This document shows, in pieces, positions 1 through 8,710 of a stretch of 64,000 nt of DNA (within the stretch, counting starts at the first letter, position 1; each line of letters begins with the position of its first letter). The stretch spans positions 118,731 to 182,730 of the forward strand of contig CAMAZY010000001.1 in assembly GCA_945863885.1 (NCBI GenBank), given 5' to 3'. The position numbers and the translations under genes were made by a program. The notes under the pieces were generated by a model. It ran no database searches. It had not been told where the DNA came from and worked only from the letters and a program-made list of their open reading frames with translations. This stretch comes from an uncultured Clostridia bacterium (lineage in GTDB: Bacteria; Bacillota; Clostridia; Oscillospirales; Acutalibacteraceae).

Positions 1-13
1 CATATTATATAGT

Positions 14-42
14 ATTATACAACACTTTTTTTATGAAAACAA
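14..42 (-). promoter_or_regulatory. Probable sigma-A promoter leaving the window leftward
   Basis: On the minus strand TTGTTT (37-42) and TATAAT (14-19) are separated by 17 nt. It lies just past the pheT stop codon and points off the left edge, so it would serve a gene outside the window. The -10 is perfect and the -35 is weak. Confidence 0.45.
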
Positions 43-71
43 GGATATTAGGCAAATTTTAATTATTTTTA

Positions 72-2453
72 TCAGCTTCGAAGGGTAATATCGAGTTTTT
101 CAAGCTCGTCAACAGCCTTTTTCACTGCAGAATCGGCTTCAGCATCGGTGAGCGTGCGGTCAGTTGCTCTCATTCTGACGCTGAAAGCGACACTCTTCTT
201 GCCTTTGGGAATTTGCGAGCCGACATAAACGTCAAACAACGCAATGTCTTCTAAAATCTTTCCGACGGCTTTTGCGATGATCTTTTCAATCTTCATAACC
301 GGTACATCGCTGTCGCAGACAAACGAAAGGTCACGGCTCGATGCCGGGAATTTCGGAAGTGCCTTGTAGCTGCGCTTATTGTCGCCGTACTTCAGAAGAG
401 CAGTGAAATCAACCTGTGCAACATATGCCTTTGTTCCGATTTCATAATTATTGAGAACAGCAGGATGTACCTCGCCTATTATGCTGATCACTTCATCACC
501 GAGCTTGATAACGGCCGTTCTGCCCGGATGGAAAGTCGGATCGTCCGTAAGCGGCTCGACGTCATAATCCTTGATACCGACAACGTCAAACAGCTCCTCC
601 ACTGCGCCTTTCAGCGTGAAGAAGTCATACTGCGCACCGTACATACCGATTGTCAGCTTTTCGTTTTCATCGGGCAGCTCGTCGGGACCTTTCCAGATGT
701 ACTCATTCGAAAGCTCGAACAATGCCGCCGACTCGTTACGGTTGTTGTAGTTTCTCGAAAGAACGTCAAGCATCGACGGAATGACCGTTGTCCTCATGAC
801 GCTCGTGTCCTCACCTAAAGGATTGGAGATCACAACGCTGTTTCTCTTCGGGCTGTTTTCGGGCAGTCTGATTTTATCATAAGCCTTCGGACTGATGAAC
901 GAAAACGTTGCTATTTCGGTAAAGCCGCACGCAAGCATGGTTGAGGAAACAACCTTTTCCATTTTTTGCGCTTCGGTCAAAGCTGCATTCGCCACACCGG
1001 CAAGCGGTCGGTTGGGAATATTTTGGTAGCCGTAGAAACGGGCAATTTCTTCGGAAATATCTGCAAGATGTTCAAGATCATTGCGGAAAGACGGTACGAT
1101 TATCGTATCGCCCTGAACCTTGACGTCGATTCTTTCAAGAATTGCTCTCTGGTCGTCAGCACTGACGTCAATACCGATGAAGCTGTTGACCCATTCGGGC
1201 AGGAACGGAAGCGTTCTTTGCAGTTTATTCGACTTATCACAGTCAATGATGCCGTTTACCACATCACCGGCGTCAAGAAGTTGAACCAATTCAAGCGCAC
1301 GCATCAGAGCCGGCATGCAGTTTTGCGGATCGAGCTCTTTTTCATATCTTCCCGAAGCTTCGGTACGAAGTCCGAGCTTCTTCGAAGTAATTCTTGTTGA
1401 CGGTCCGTTGAAACACGCACTTTCAAAGACAATTGTATTCGTGTCGTCCATAATTCCGCTGTATTCACCGCCCATAACACCGGCAACAGCAACGGGTTTG
1501 TCAGAGTCGGCAATCACAAGCATTTCGGTCGTGAGCGTTCTTTCGATTCCGTCAAGGGTTGTAATTGTCTCGCCGTCTTTCGCATTTCTGACGATAATGC
1601 TGTGATTGTTGATGTATCTCAGGTCAAACGCATGCATCGGCTGACCGTATTCAAGCATGACATAGTTTGTGATATCAACGATATTATTGATCGGTCTGAC
1701 ACCGCAGGCACGAAGACGCTCTCTCATCCAACGGGGAGAAGCCTTTACTCTGACATTCTTGACGACCGCACCGCAGTACCGGTAACACTTTTCGGGATTC
1801 TGGATTTCGACGCTCAAAAGCTCGTTGACGTCGCCGTCAGACGGAGACACATACGGAATGTGTGTTTTCAGCGGCTTTTTGAACGTTGCCGCCGCTTCTC
1901 TTGCAAGTCCGATAACCGAAAGGCAGTCCGGACGGTTTGAGGTAATTTCAAATTCGGTTACGGTATCGTTCAGGCCGATGGCTTCCCGAATATCGATTCC
2001 AAGCGTTCTGTCGCAGTCGTCGCCAAGCACGAAAATACCGTCCTCGATAGCATACGGGAAATCGTGTGCCGTCAGACCAAGCTCACCGAGAGAGCAAAGC
2101 ATACCGTTGCTTTCAACCCCGCGAAGCTTGCCCTTGGTAATTTTCTGTCCGCCATGAACCACGGAATGATCCATCGCAACAGGTACAACGTCGCCGACTT
2201 TGAGATTTTGTGCCCCGGTAACAATCTGAATATTTTCGTCCTTGCCGACATTGACCATGCAGATCCACATATGGTCGGAATCGGGGTGACGTTCAAGGCT
2301 TTCGATTCTGCCTGTGATAATATTGTCAAGCTCACTACCCTCTTTTTCAAACGATTCAACCTTTGAGCCGGAAAGTGTCATTTCGTCGGCAAATTCCTTG
2401 TCGCTTACGTCAAGGTCAACAAAGTCAAGAAGCCATTTTTTAGATAAATTCAT
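72..2453 (-). CDS. pheT: Phenylalanyl-tRNA synthetase beta subunit
   Basis: Beta chain of the cytosolic alpha2-beta2 enzyme that charges tRNA-Phe. The 793-residue length is normal for the bacterial subunit. An N-terminal tRNA-binding (EMAP/OB) region spans about residues 40-150 (VTGAQNLKVGD), followed by B3/B4 editing and B5 regions (EEIARFYGYQNIP near 480), and a C-terminal ferredoxin-fold anticodon-binding domain from about 700 (KFPASSRDLSF). The start follows AAGGAGG with good spacing. It lies 14 bp downstream of pheS in the same T-box-controlled operon, so both subunits should respond to uncharged tRNA-Phe. Confidence 0.97.
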   Translation of the reverse strand: MNLSKKWLLDFVDLDVSDKEFADEMTLSGSKVESFEKEGSELDNIITGRIESLERHPDSDHMWICMVNVGKDENIQIVTGAQNLKVGDVVPVAMDHSVVHGGQKITKGKLRGVESNGMLCSLGELGLTAHDFPYAIEDGIFVLGDDCDRTLGIDIREAIGLNDTVTEFEITSNRPDCLSVIGLAREAAATFKKPLKTHIPYVSPSDGDVNELLSVEIQNPEKCYRYCGAVVKNVRVKASPRWMRERLRACGVRPINNIVDITNYVMLEYGQPMHAFDLRYINNHSIIVRNAKDGETITTLDGIERTLTTEMLVIADSDKPVAVAGVMGGEYSGIMDDTNTIVFESACFNGPSTRITSKKLGLRTEASGRYEKELDPQNCMPALMRALELVQLLDAGDVVNGIIDCDKSNKLQRTLPFLPEWVNSFIGIDVSADDQRAILERIDVKVQGDTIIVPSFRNDLEHLADISEEIARFYGYQNIPNRPLAGVANAALTEAQKMEKVVSSTMLACGFTEIATFSFISPKAYDKIRLPENSPKRNSVVISNPLGEDTSVMRTTVIPSMLDVLSRNYNNRNESAALFELSNEYIWKGPDELPDENEKLTIGMYGAQYDFFTLKGAVEELFDVVGIKDYDVEPLTDDPTFHPGRTAVIKLGDEVISIIGEVHPAVLNNYEIGTKAYVAQVDFTALLKYGDNKRSYKALPKFPASSRDLSFVCDSDVPVMKIEKIIAKAVGKILEDIALFDVYVGSQIPKGKKSVAFSVRMRATDRTLTDAEADSAVKKAVDELEKLDITLRS

Positions 2454-2467
2454 TTTACTGCACCTCC

Positions 2468-3487
2468 TTAAAACTGATTGAGGAATCTGACGTCATTTTC
2501 GTAAAGCAGACGCATATCGTCAATATTGAAGCGGAACATAACCAGTCTTTCGAGTCCCAAGCCGAAAGCGAAGCCGCTGTAAACATCGGGGTCGATTCCG
2601 CAGTTGCGCAGCACCTTCGGATGAACCATGCCGGCTCCTAATATTTCAATCCAGCCCTCACCCTTGCACATCGGGCAGCCCTTACCGCCACAGCGGAAGC
2701 ACGAAACGTCAATTTCACAAGACGGCTCGGTGAACGGGAAGTGATGCGGACGAAGTCTGATTTTTGTCTGCTCGCCGTAAAGACGCTTGGCGAACGATTC
2801 AAGATTGCCCTTGAGGTCGGCCATGGTGATTCCCTTATCAACTACAAGTCCCTCGATCTGATGGAACAGCGGTGAATGGGTAGCGTCAACGGCGTCCGAA
2901 CGATAAACACGACCGGGAGCAATAATGCGGATCGGCGGCTTCTGATTTTCCATGACACGGATCTGACACGGAGAGGTCTGTGTTCTCAGAAGCATTTTTT
3001 CCGTTATATAAAACGTATCCTGAGTATCTCTTGCCGGGTGATTTTCGGGAATGTTGAGTGCTTCAAAGTTATAGTAGTCCCATTCGACTTCAGGACCCGA
3101 AGCGATACTGAAGCCCATTCCGAAGAAAATATCCTTAACCTCGTCAAGTACGATCGAAAGAGGATGCTTATGACCCAAAGCCTGCTTCTTAGCGGGCAGA
3201 GTTACGTCGATTTTTTCCGATTTGAGCTTCTGCTCAAGGAGCTTTTGCTTAATATCCTCTACGCTTTCGGCAATCGAAGCTTCAAGATCGGCTCTGATTT
3301 CATTGGCAAGCTGACCGATAATCGGTCTTTCCTCGGCGGAAAGCTTTCCCATTTGTTTTAAGATTGCGGTAAGCTCGCCTTTTTTGCCGAGATATTTGAC
3401 CCGTAAAGTGTCAAGCTCGGCAAGCGATGCGGCTTTGGATAGCTGACTTTTTGCGCTTTCACGAATTTCTTCAAGCTGCTGTTTCAT
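2468..3487 (-). CDS. pheS: Phenylalanyl-tRNA synthetase alpha subunit
   Basis: Catalytic alpha subunit (339 aa) with an N-terminal coiled coil (about 1-90) and a class II synthetase core: motif 2 [14 protein letters not shown], and motif 3 [12 protein letters not shown] near the C-terminus. The ATG at 3487 is preceded by GGAAAGGAAG. The frame stays open 22 codons further upstream, but that extension runs into the T-box terminator stem and is not conserved in the family, so it was rejected. First gene of the pheST operon. Confidence 0.97.
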   Translation of the reverse strand: MKQQLEEIRESAKSQLSKAASLAELDTLRVKYLGKKGELTAILKQMGKLSAEERPIIGQLANEIRADLEASIAESVEDIKQKLLEQKLKSEKIDVTLPAKKQALGHKHPLSIVLDEVKDIFFGMGFSIASGPEVEWDYYNFEALNIPENHPARDTQDTFYITEKMLLRTQTSPCQIRVMENQKPPIRIIAPGRVYRSDAVDATHSPLFHQIEGLVVDKGITMADLKGNLESFAKRLYGEQTKIRLRPHHFPFTEPSCEIDVSCFRCGGKGCPMCKGEGWIEILGAGMVHPKVLRNCGIDPDVYSGFAFGLGLERLVMFRFNIDDMRLLYENDVRFLNQF

Positions 3488-3532
3488 AACAGTTTCTTCC
3501 TTTCCTGATAAAAATTGTATTCTTGCGGACGA

Positions 3533-3800
3533 AACAAAAAAGCTTCGCCCCAAAGATAGGGACGAAGCATACTCCGCGGTACCACCCTAATTTTTGCCAA
3601 GCAAACAAGAGCTGAGCAAACACTCAACTATCCGTTAACGGAGATAACCCGTTCCGGCCTACCGACCCCAAGAGGGTTTTGAGCCGGACCGCTCCAAAGT
3701 GAACTTCGGTGAGGGCGGACACAAAACCATTCCAGCAAACAGGTTTCTCTCTCAGAGCCGCCGACCACTTACTCTCTTTTTCACAGCGTTATTGAAAGTA
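3533..3800 (-). promoter_or_regulatory. T-box leader (tRNA-Phe sensing) of pheST
   Basis: Minus strand. The conserved antiterminator element GGGTGGTACCGCGG is present near 3577-3590. It is followed by an intrinsic terminator with a 10-bp stem (GCTTCGTCCC / GGGGCGAAGC, 3542-3568) and a T run. Further upstream, the stem I region contains a GAAG-TTC-AC context that places a TTC (Phe) specifier codon at 3701-3703. Known T-box logic: uncharged tRNA-Phe favours the antiterminator and allows pheST transcription. Confidence 0.92.
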
Positions 3801-3881
3801 TCATTGTTTATGAGTTTAACACAAACCAAAAAATAATGCAAGACATTATAAAAAAATATTTAATTTTTAGGTTTCTTATGA

Positions 3882-3887
3882 TATAAT
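3882..3887 (+). promoter_or_regulatory. Probable -10 box of the NAD(P)HX repair gene
   Basis: Perfect TATAAT 34 nt ahead of the ATG at 3921. The hexamer 17 nt upstream (TTTAAT) is a poor -35, so only the -10 is convincing. It is divergent from the pheST T-box promoter. Confidence 0.4.
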
Positions 3888-3920
3888 CCGATTGTAAAAT
3901 ATTATGAGAGGTGTTACCTT

Positions 3921-5465
3921 ATGAGACTGCTCAACAGCGCCGAAATGAAACAGGTAGAACAGTATACCGCAAAATACGGTCTCAGCTACCAGAGAATGAT
4001 GGAAAACGCCGGTTCCGCCTGTACAAGAAATATCCGGAATGTCATTGAGAAAGGTACCGTCAGAAGAAGAAATGTTGTCGTTGTCTGCGGTAAGGGCAAC
4101 AATGGCGGCGACGGCTTTGTCATTGCAAGAAAATTTGCGGAAAACGGCTACAATGTCTGCACCGTTCTCGCCTGCGGCTACCCGACAAGCCAGGAAGCGA
4201 TCTATATGTACAAAATGATGGTTGATCTTTCCATACCGACTGTCTGGTACGAAGCGGACAGACTCAAAGCAATTCAGACCGTCAAATGTGCTGATGTCAT
4301 TGTTGATGCGATTTTCGGCTTCAGCTTTTACGGCAACTTAAGCGATGACATTGCTGCCCTGATCGATGAAATGTCACGAGCAGACGGAATCAAATTTGCC
4401 GTCGACGTCCCGAGCGGCGTATACTGCGACAGCGGCTTTATGGACGAACACTGTTTTAAGTCCGATTACACGATTGCCATATCGGCTCTTAAGCCCGCTC
4501 ACATCATTCACCCGGCATCTGACTGCTGCGGCGATATCATCATCGCCAACATCGGAATTCCCGAAGACAGCTATAAGCTGATCACAAATTCGATGTATAC
4601 GTTCAGTAAGACCGAGGTATCCCATCATCTTCCGAAAAGAAGCTCGACCGCCAACAAGGGCGATTTCGGCCATGTGCTTTCTATATGCGGAAGCAGGACT
4701 ATGCCCGGTGCTCCCGTACTTGCGGCTTCGGCAGCACTTCGCTCAGGTGCCGGCCTTGTGACGGCGGCTTTTCCCGAAAGCATTTATACGCCGATGGCAT
4801 TAAAGCTTACGGAAGCACTCCTGATGCCGCTTTCTGAAAACAGTCAGGGCACACTCAGCGCCGACTGTCTTGATACACTTTTACCTGCCCTTTCAAAATA
4901 CAGCGCCGTTCTGATCGGCTGCGGCCTCGGCGTAAACGACGACACAAAAGAAATCGTACGGCAGATCATAAAAACCGTAAAAGTACCGCTGATTATCGAC
5001 GCAGACGGAATAAACATCATCGCAGCCAACATAGATATGTTAAAGGAAGCGGCAGGTCCCGTCATTCTGACCCCCCACCCGAAGGAGATGTCAAGACTTA
5101 CGGGCATACCGACCGAAATGATACAGGCTGACAGAATCAAAACCGCCCGGAATTTTGCCGATACTTACAACATCACGCTCGTTCTCAAGGGAGCCAATAC
5201 GGTCGTTGCGGCAAACGGCGAAAATGATGTTTATGTCAATTCGTCCGGCAACTGCGGACTTGCCAAAGGCGGAAGCGGAGACGCTCTTGCCGGTATCATC
5301 ACGTCACTCGCCGCACAGGGCCTTACGCTGAAAGATGCGGCGACGGTCGGTGTCTATATCCACGGACATTCCGCCGATTCTGTTGCCGAACAACATTCGA
5401 AAACGGGAATGCTTCCGAGCGACGTCATTGAAAATCTCAAAGACGTGTTCGCCGATTTCGAATAA
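3921..5465 (+). CDS. nnrD: Bifunctional NAD(P)H-hydrate epimerase / ADP-dependent dehydratase
   Basis: Metabolite-repair enzyme (514 aa) that epimerises and dehydrates damaged NAD(P)HX back to NAD(P)H. The N-terminal YjeF_N epimerase domain (about 1-215) shows GKGNNGGDGFVIAR and a VDVPSGV motif. The C-terminal ribokinase-like domain (about 230-510) shows NKGDFGHVLSICGS, TPHPKEMSRL and the GSGDALAGI signature. Fusion of both halves is usual in bacteria (YjeF, B. subtilis YxkO-type C-terminus). Start preceded by GAGAGGTG. It stands alone, closed by a strong terminator at 5477. Confidence 0.95.
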   Translation: MRLLNSAEMKQVEQYTAKYGLSYQRMMENAGSACTRNIRNVIEKGTVRRRNVVVVCGKGNNGGDGFVIARKFAENGYNVCTVLACGYPTSQEAIYMYKMMVDLSIPTVWYEADRLKAIQTVKCADVIVDAIFGFSFYGNLSDDIAALIDEMSRADGIKFAVDVPSGVYCDSGFMDEHCFKSDYTIAISALKPAHIIHPASDCCGDIIIANIGIPEDSYKLITNSMYTFSKTEVSHHLPKRSSTANKGDFGHVLSICGSRTMPGAPVLAASAALRSGAGLVTAAFPESIYTPMALKLTEALLMPLSENSQGTLSADCLDTLLPALSKYSAVLIGCGLGVNDDTKEIVRQIIKTVKVPLIIDADGINIIAANIDMLKEAAGPVILTPHPKEMSRLTGIPTEMIQADRIKTARNFADTYNITLVLKGANTVVAANGENDVYVNSSGNCGLAKGGSGDALAGIITSLAAQGLTLKDAATVGVYIHGHSADSVAEQHSKTGMLPSDVIENLKDVFADFE

Positions 5466-5476
5466 ATCACTGCTGA

Positions 5477-5503
5477 CGCCCTGTATGATTCAGGGCGTTT
5501 TTT
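5477..5503 (+). terminator. Intrinsic terminator after the NAD(P)HX repair gene
   Basis: Seven-base-pair stem CGCCCTG / CAGGGCG with a 7-nt loop, followed by seven T. Its T tract runs to within 13 nt of the next ATG (5517), so the downstream gene needs readthrough or a promoter that I do not see. Confidence 0.88.
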
Positions 5504-5516
5504 GCAGGTGATTTTT

Positions 5517-6005
5517 ATGAAGAAGATTTTAATAATTTTGACAGCCGTACTGATTTCGTTTGCCTTTTTCTCCTGCTCGAGTAAGAGCGAAACTTATACC
5601 GTAGAACCGTTTGAGGCGACGGTGAAAGCCGAAAGCGGTGAAACGGTTCTGACCGGAAAGTTCAGGTATGCTTCCCCTTCAGCCATGAGTCTGACCGTGA
5701 CAGAGCCGGAAAATATTAAAAATCTAACCTTTGCCGTTCAGGACGGAACCGATTATATTCTCCTCGGCTCCATGAAAACGGAAAGTGTCCCCCAAAGCGC
5801 TTTTCCTGCGGAGAAAAACGTGATTGAAATTCTGTTCAAGTCAATGGAATCGCTCCAGAACGGTCTTACCGTCAAAAAGAACTCAGCGGAAAAAATCAAC
5901 TGCGATTACGAGTACGGGAAATGCATGGTTACGTTCAATTCCGAAACCCGGCGGATCGAACGAATTGATGCGAGCAATTTCAAATACTCATTTCAATATG
6001 AATAA
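5517..6005 (+). CDS. Putative secreted lipoprotein, function unknown
   Basis: A 162-residue protein beginning MKKILIILTAVLISFAFFSC. It has a basic N-terminus, a hydrophobic segment and a cysteine followed by SSKSE, which resembles a lipoprotein signal with an imperfect lipobox. The mature part is rich in beta-type segments (TVKAESGETVLTGKF, SLTVTEPENIKNLTF) and could be a LolA-like lipid/peptide-binding fold, a guess from pattern only. ATG 5517 was chosen over the in-frame TTG at 5502 because AGGTG lies just upstream. No family recognised with certainty. Confidence 0.72.
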   Translation: MKKILIILTAVLISFAFFSCSSKSETYTVEPFEATVKAESGETVLTGKFRYASPSAMSLTVTEPENIKNLTFAVQDGTDYILLGSMKTESVPQSAFPAEKNVIEILFKSMESLQNGLTVKKNSAEKINCDYEYGKCMVTFNSETRRIERIDASNFKYSFQYE

Positions 6006-6118
6006 GCGAATGACTATCAGCCTGCTTTTTTGTCAAAACTAAAGCCGGATACCATTATGCACGAAAGGAAGCAGAAAGCGCCAAGACTCACTTATTCAGC
6101 TTTTTGTTTACAGATAAT

Positions 6119-6796
6119 ATGCCGGCTTTTATTATCCGAACGTTTATTGTTTATTTTGTTGTCATTATCAGTGTCAGATTTATGGGAAAACGGCAGATCG
6201 GGGAATTACAGCCCGCCGAATTGGTCATCACCATACTGATGTCGGAAATTGCTTCGATGCCGCTTCAGGACGGCGACTGTGCGCTACTGACAAGCATTGT
6301 CGGAATCTTATTGTTGGCTTCTCTTGAAGTTCTGTTCTCGTGTCTTGCGCTGAAATCCGGAAGATTTCGGACGCTTTTTCAGGGGCACAGCGTGCTGATT
6401 ATTGAAAAAGGAAAGCTCAAACAGGAAAACATGAAGCTGATCCGTTACAGCACCGACGATCTTTTACAGATGCTCCGGCAAAAAGACATCTTCAACTTAG
6501 AAGACGTCGCCTATGCCTACGTCGAAACCAACGGGGCGGTAAGTGTGATGCTCAAGTCGGATTTAACCACGGTGACAGCCAAAGACTTAGGGATCAAAAA
6601 AGAGGAGGCCGCTCTTCCCTGTCTTGTCGTCAGCGACGGAAAAATAGTTGAACGGGAATTTGACCTGTGCAAGATGAACAAGCAAAAGCTGTTGGGCATT
6701 CTTGATGAAAAGAAGCTGAAGCTGACGGATGTTTTGCTGATGACGGCGGACTCTACCGGGAAAACAACAGTGGTTTTAAAGGAGAGTAAAAAATGA
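6119..6796 (+). CDS. DUF421 (YetF/YcaP-type) membrane protein
   Basis: Membrane protein of about 225 residues with two or three N-terminal transmembrane helices and the conserved MGKRQIGELQPAELV signature, followed by a soluble C-terminal domain (about 85-225). B. subtilis YetF-type proteins carry this domain; the biochemical role of the family is not well defined. No clear ribosome binding site is visible. ATG 6119 fits the family's N-terminus, and a TTG at 6104 would add five residues. Its stop overlaps the start of the next gene (ATGA), indicating translational coupling. Confidence 0.82.
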   Translation: MPAFIIRTFIVYFVVIISVRFMGKRQIGELQPAELVITILMSEIASMPLQDGDCALLTSIVGILLLASLEVLFSCLALKSGRFRTLFQGHSVLIIEKGKLKQENMKLIRYSTDDLLQMLRQKDIFNLEDVAYAYVETNGAVSVMLKSDLTTVTAKDLGIKKEEAALPCLVVSDGKIVEREFDLCKMNKQKLLGILDEKKLKLTDVLLMTADSTGKTTVVLKESKK

Positions 6797-7173
6797 AACG
6801 GTTTATTTTTGCTCTCGCCGCAATCGTACTTTGCATCGTCACCGCTGTTTTTTGCGTAAAAACCGTGAAAAGTGAAATACAGCCGATAAAAGAAAGTGTA
6901 GAAGCTGCCCTTTCTTCTTTCACCGCAGACGACCATTCAAAAAGCATTATGCACGTACAAAAAGCCGTTGCACATTTTGAAAGCTCGGAAAACAAGCTCA
7001 CTTTGTTCATCGGCACCGAAAACAGCGATACACTGAAGAAAAATTTAGGAATTCTTTTAAAGCTTTCAAAGCAGCGGAACAAAGCCTTGTTCTGCGAAAA
7101 AGCTGAGGAATGCCTTGAGGAAATTAAGAATATTGAGGAAAAGCAGAAAATAAATTTGGTAAATATATTTTAA
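6793..7173 (+). CDS. DUF4363 family protein
   Basis: A 126-residue protein with one N-terminal transmembrane helix or uncleaved signal (IFALAAIVLCIVTAVFCV) and a mostly helical, charged extracytoplasmic part. Small DUF4363 proteins habitually sit directly after DUF421 genes in Clostridia, and here the two overlap by 4 bp (ATGA). Function unknown; the pairing suggests a joint envelope role. Confidence 0.75.
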   Translation: MKRFIFALAAIVLCIVTAVFCVKTVKSEIQPIKESVEAALSSFTADDHSKSIMHVQKAVAHFESSENKLTLFIGTENSDTLKKNLGILLKLSKQRNKALFCEKAEECLEEIKNIEEKQKINLVNIF

Positions 7174-7184
7174 GCAAATATATA

Positions 7185-7213
7185 TTGACATTCAACTGTC
7201 AGTATGCTATACT
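7185..7213 (+). promoter_or_regulatory. Consensus sigma-A promoter of the NfeD-SPFH pair
   Basis: Perfect TTGACA (7185-7190), 17-nt spacer, TATACT (7208-7213). Transcription should begin near 7220, just ahead of the AAGGAGG ribosome binding site of the NfeD gene. Confidence 0.88.
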
Positions 7214-7238
7214 CGTATCAAAGGAAGGAGGTAAGAAC

Positions 7239-7694
7239 ATGAACTTGGACAGCCTGTTTTGGGTATGGATCGCATTGGCGGTAATCTTCGGTGTGGTAGA
7301 AGCTGCAACCGCACAGATTGTAACGATCTGGTTTGCCGCAGGTTCGATCGGTGCACTGATTGCAAATGTTACCGGCGCTGATACAACGGTTCAGCTGATA
7401 GTGTTTGTGACAGTCTCAATACTTACGCTTATCATCGCACGCCCTTACCTGAAAAAGTTCACAAAAACGGAAATGCAACGGACGAACGCTGATATGTATA
7501 TCGGCGAATCGGCAATCGTGCTCGAGGAAATCAATAACACGCAAGGCACCGGTCAGGTCAAGGTAAGAGGCAGTGTATGGACCGCAAGAAGTCAAAACAA
7601 CGCCGTGATTCCCGTCGGTGAAAATGTGCACGTTGAAAAAATCGAGGGCGTAAAGCTTATCGTCAGCGAAAAAGAAACAGTCGAAACAAAATAA
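7239..7694 (+). CDS. NfeD family membrane protein
   Basis: A 151-residue protein. The N-terminal half has about three transmembrane helices (SLFWVWIALAVIFGVVEA, IVTIWFAAGSIGALIANV, QLIVFVTVSILTLIIA). The C-terminal half is a small OB-fold typical of NfeD (IGESAIVLEEINN, GSVWTARSQ, GENVHVEKIEGVKLIV). Known role: partner of SPFH/stomatin proteins in membrane microdomain organisation. ATG 7239 follows AAGGAGG at ideal spacing; the frame extends upstream into the promoter, so an earlier start is impossible. Confidence 0.92.
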   Translation: MNLDSLFWVWIALAVIFGVVEAATAQIVTIWFAAGSIGALIANVTGADTTVQLIVFVTVSILTLIIARPYLKKFTKTEMQRTNADMYIGESAIVLEEINNTQGTGQVKVRGSVWTARSQNNAVIPVGENVHVEKIEGVKLIVSEKETVETK

Positions 7695-7716
7695 AACAAT
7701 CTCAGGAGGAATAAAA

Positions 7717-8637
7717 ATGTTAAAATATGTTATTATCGCACTTGTTCTGATTGCGGTTATCATTATCGCCTTAAACATCAAAATCGTTCCGCAGTCTAAA
7801 GCTTATGTTATTGAAAGGCTCGGCACTTACCGGGCAACGTGGCAAACAGGACTTCATGTTAAATTACCGATCTTTGAGCGTGTTGCAAAAATCGTTTCTT
7901 TGAAAGAGCAGGTTGTTGATTTCGATCCGCAGCCGGTTATCACAAAAGATAACGTTACCATGCAGATCGACACCGTCGTTTTCTTCCAGATTACCGACCC
8001 GAAGTTATACTGCTACGGCGTTGAAAGACCGCTTTCAGCGATCGAAAACCTCACCGCTACGACGCTTCGTAACATCATCGGTGAGCTTGAGCTTGACCAC
8101 ACTCTCACCTCCCGTGACACCATCAACTCAAAAATCAGAGGTATTCTTGACGAGGCAACCGATCCGTGGGGCATCAAGGTCAACCGTGTTGAGCTTAAGA
8201 ACATTCTTCCGCCCCGTGAGATTCAGGACGCCATGGAAAAGCAGATGAAAGCCGAGCGTGAAAGAAGAGAAGCGATTCTTCGTGCTGAGGGTGACAAAGA
8301 AAGCAAGATTCTCGTCGCTCAGGGTCAGAAGGAAGCCAAGATTCTTGCCGCACAGGCAGACAAGGAAGCCGCCATTTTACAAGCGGATGCCGTCAGAGAA
8401 CGTAAAATCCGTGAAGCCGACGGTGAAGCACAAGCCATTCTTGCCATTCAGAAAGCGGAAGCCGAGGGTATCCGCCTGATCAACGAATCGAATCCGTCGA
8501 ATGCCGTTGTGGCTCTTCGCAGTCTCAATTCGCTCGAAAAGGTTGCGGACGGTCAGTCTACCAAGATTATCATTCCGTCGGAAATCCAGTCGCTTGCCGG
8601 TCTTGCAACCGGCATCAAGGAGCTTGTAAAGGATTAA
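7717..8637 (+). CDS. SPFH/Band 7 (stomatin-like, QmcA-type) protein
   Basis: A 306-residue membrane-anchored scaffold with one N-terminal helix (YVIIALVLIAVIIIALNI), an SPFH domain (about 25-180; VIERLGTYRATWQTGLHVKLP, PWGIKVNRVELKNI), and an alanine/glutamate-rich coiled coil (about 180-260) typical of oligomerising stomatins. It is co-transcribed with NfeD, 22 bp apart, with CAGGAGGA as ribosome binding site. Members typically form rings or microdomains that control membrane proteases or fluidity. Confidence 0.94.
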   Translation: MLKYVIIALVLIAVIIIALNIKIVPQSKAYVIERLGTYRATWQTGLHVKLPIFERVAKIVSLKEQVVDFDPQPVITKDNVTMQIDTVVFFQITDPKLYCYGVERPLSAIENLTATTLRNIIGELELDHTLTSRDTINSKIRGILDEATDPWGIKVNRVELKNILPPREIQDAMEKQMKAERERREAILRAEGDKESKILVAQGQKEAKILAAQADKEAAILQADAVRERKIREADGEAQAILAIQKAEAEGIRLINESNPSNAVVALRSLNSLEKVADGQSTKIIIPSEIQSLAGLATGIKELVKD

Positions 8638-8670
8638 AGCTGCCTATGAAGATGAGCACACTACAAAATA

Positions 8671-8703
8671 AAGCAGGGACGAAAATCCCTGCTTCCTTTT
8701 TGC
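8671..8703. terminator. Bidirectional terminator between convergent genes
   Basis: Nine-base-pair stem AAGCAGGGA / TCCCTGCTT with a 6-nt loop, followed by CCTTTTTGC on the plus strand. It separates the SPFH gene from the convergent MFS gene. Confidence 0.82.
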
Positions 8704-8710
8704 TTTTAAC

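Noticed and set aside
3488..3553. 22-codon N-terminal extension of pheS
   Set aside because: It overlaps the T-box terminator stem and T run; the start at 3487 has a good ribosome binding site and fits the family.
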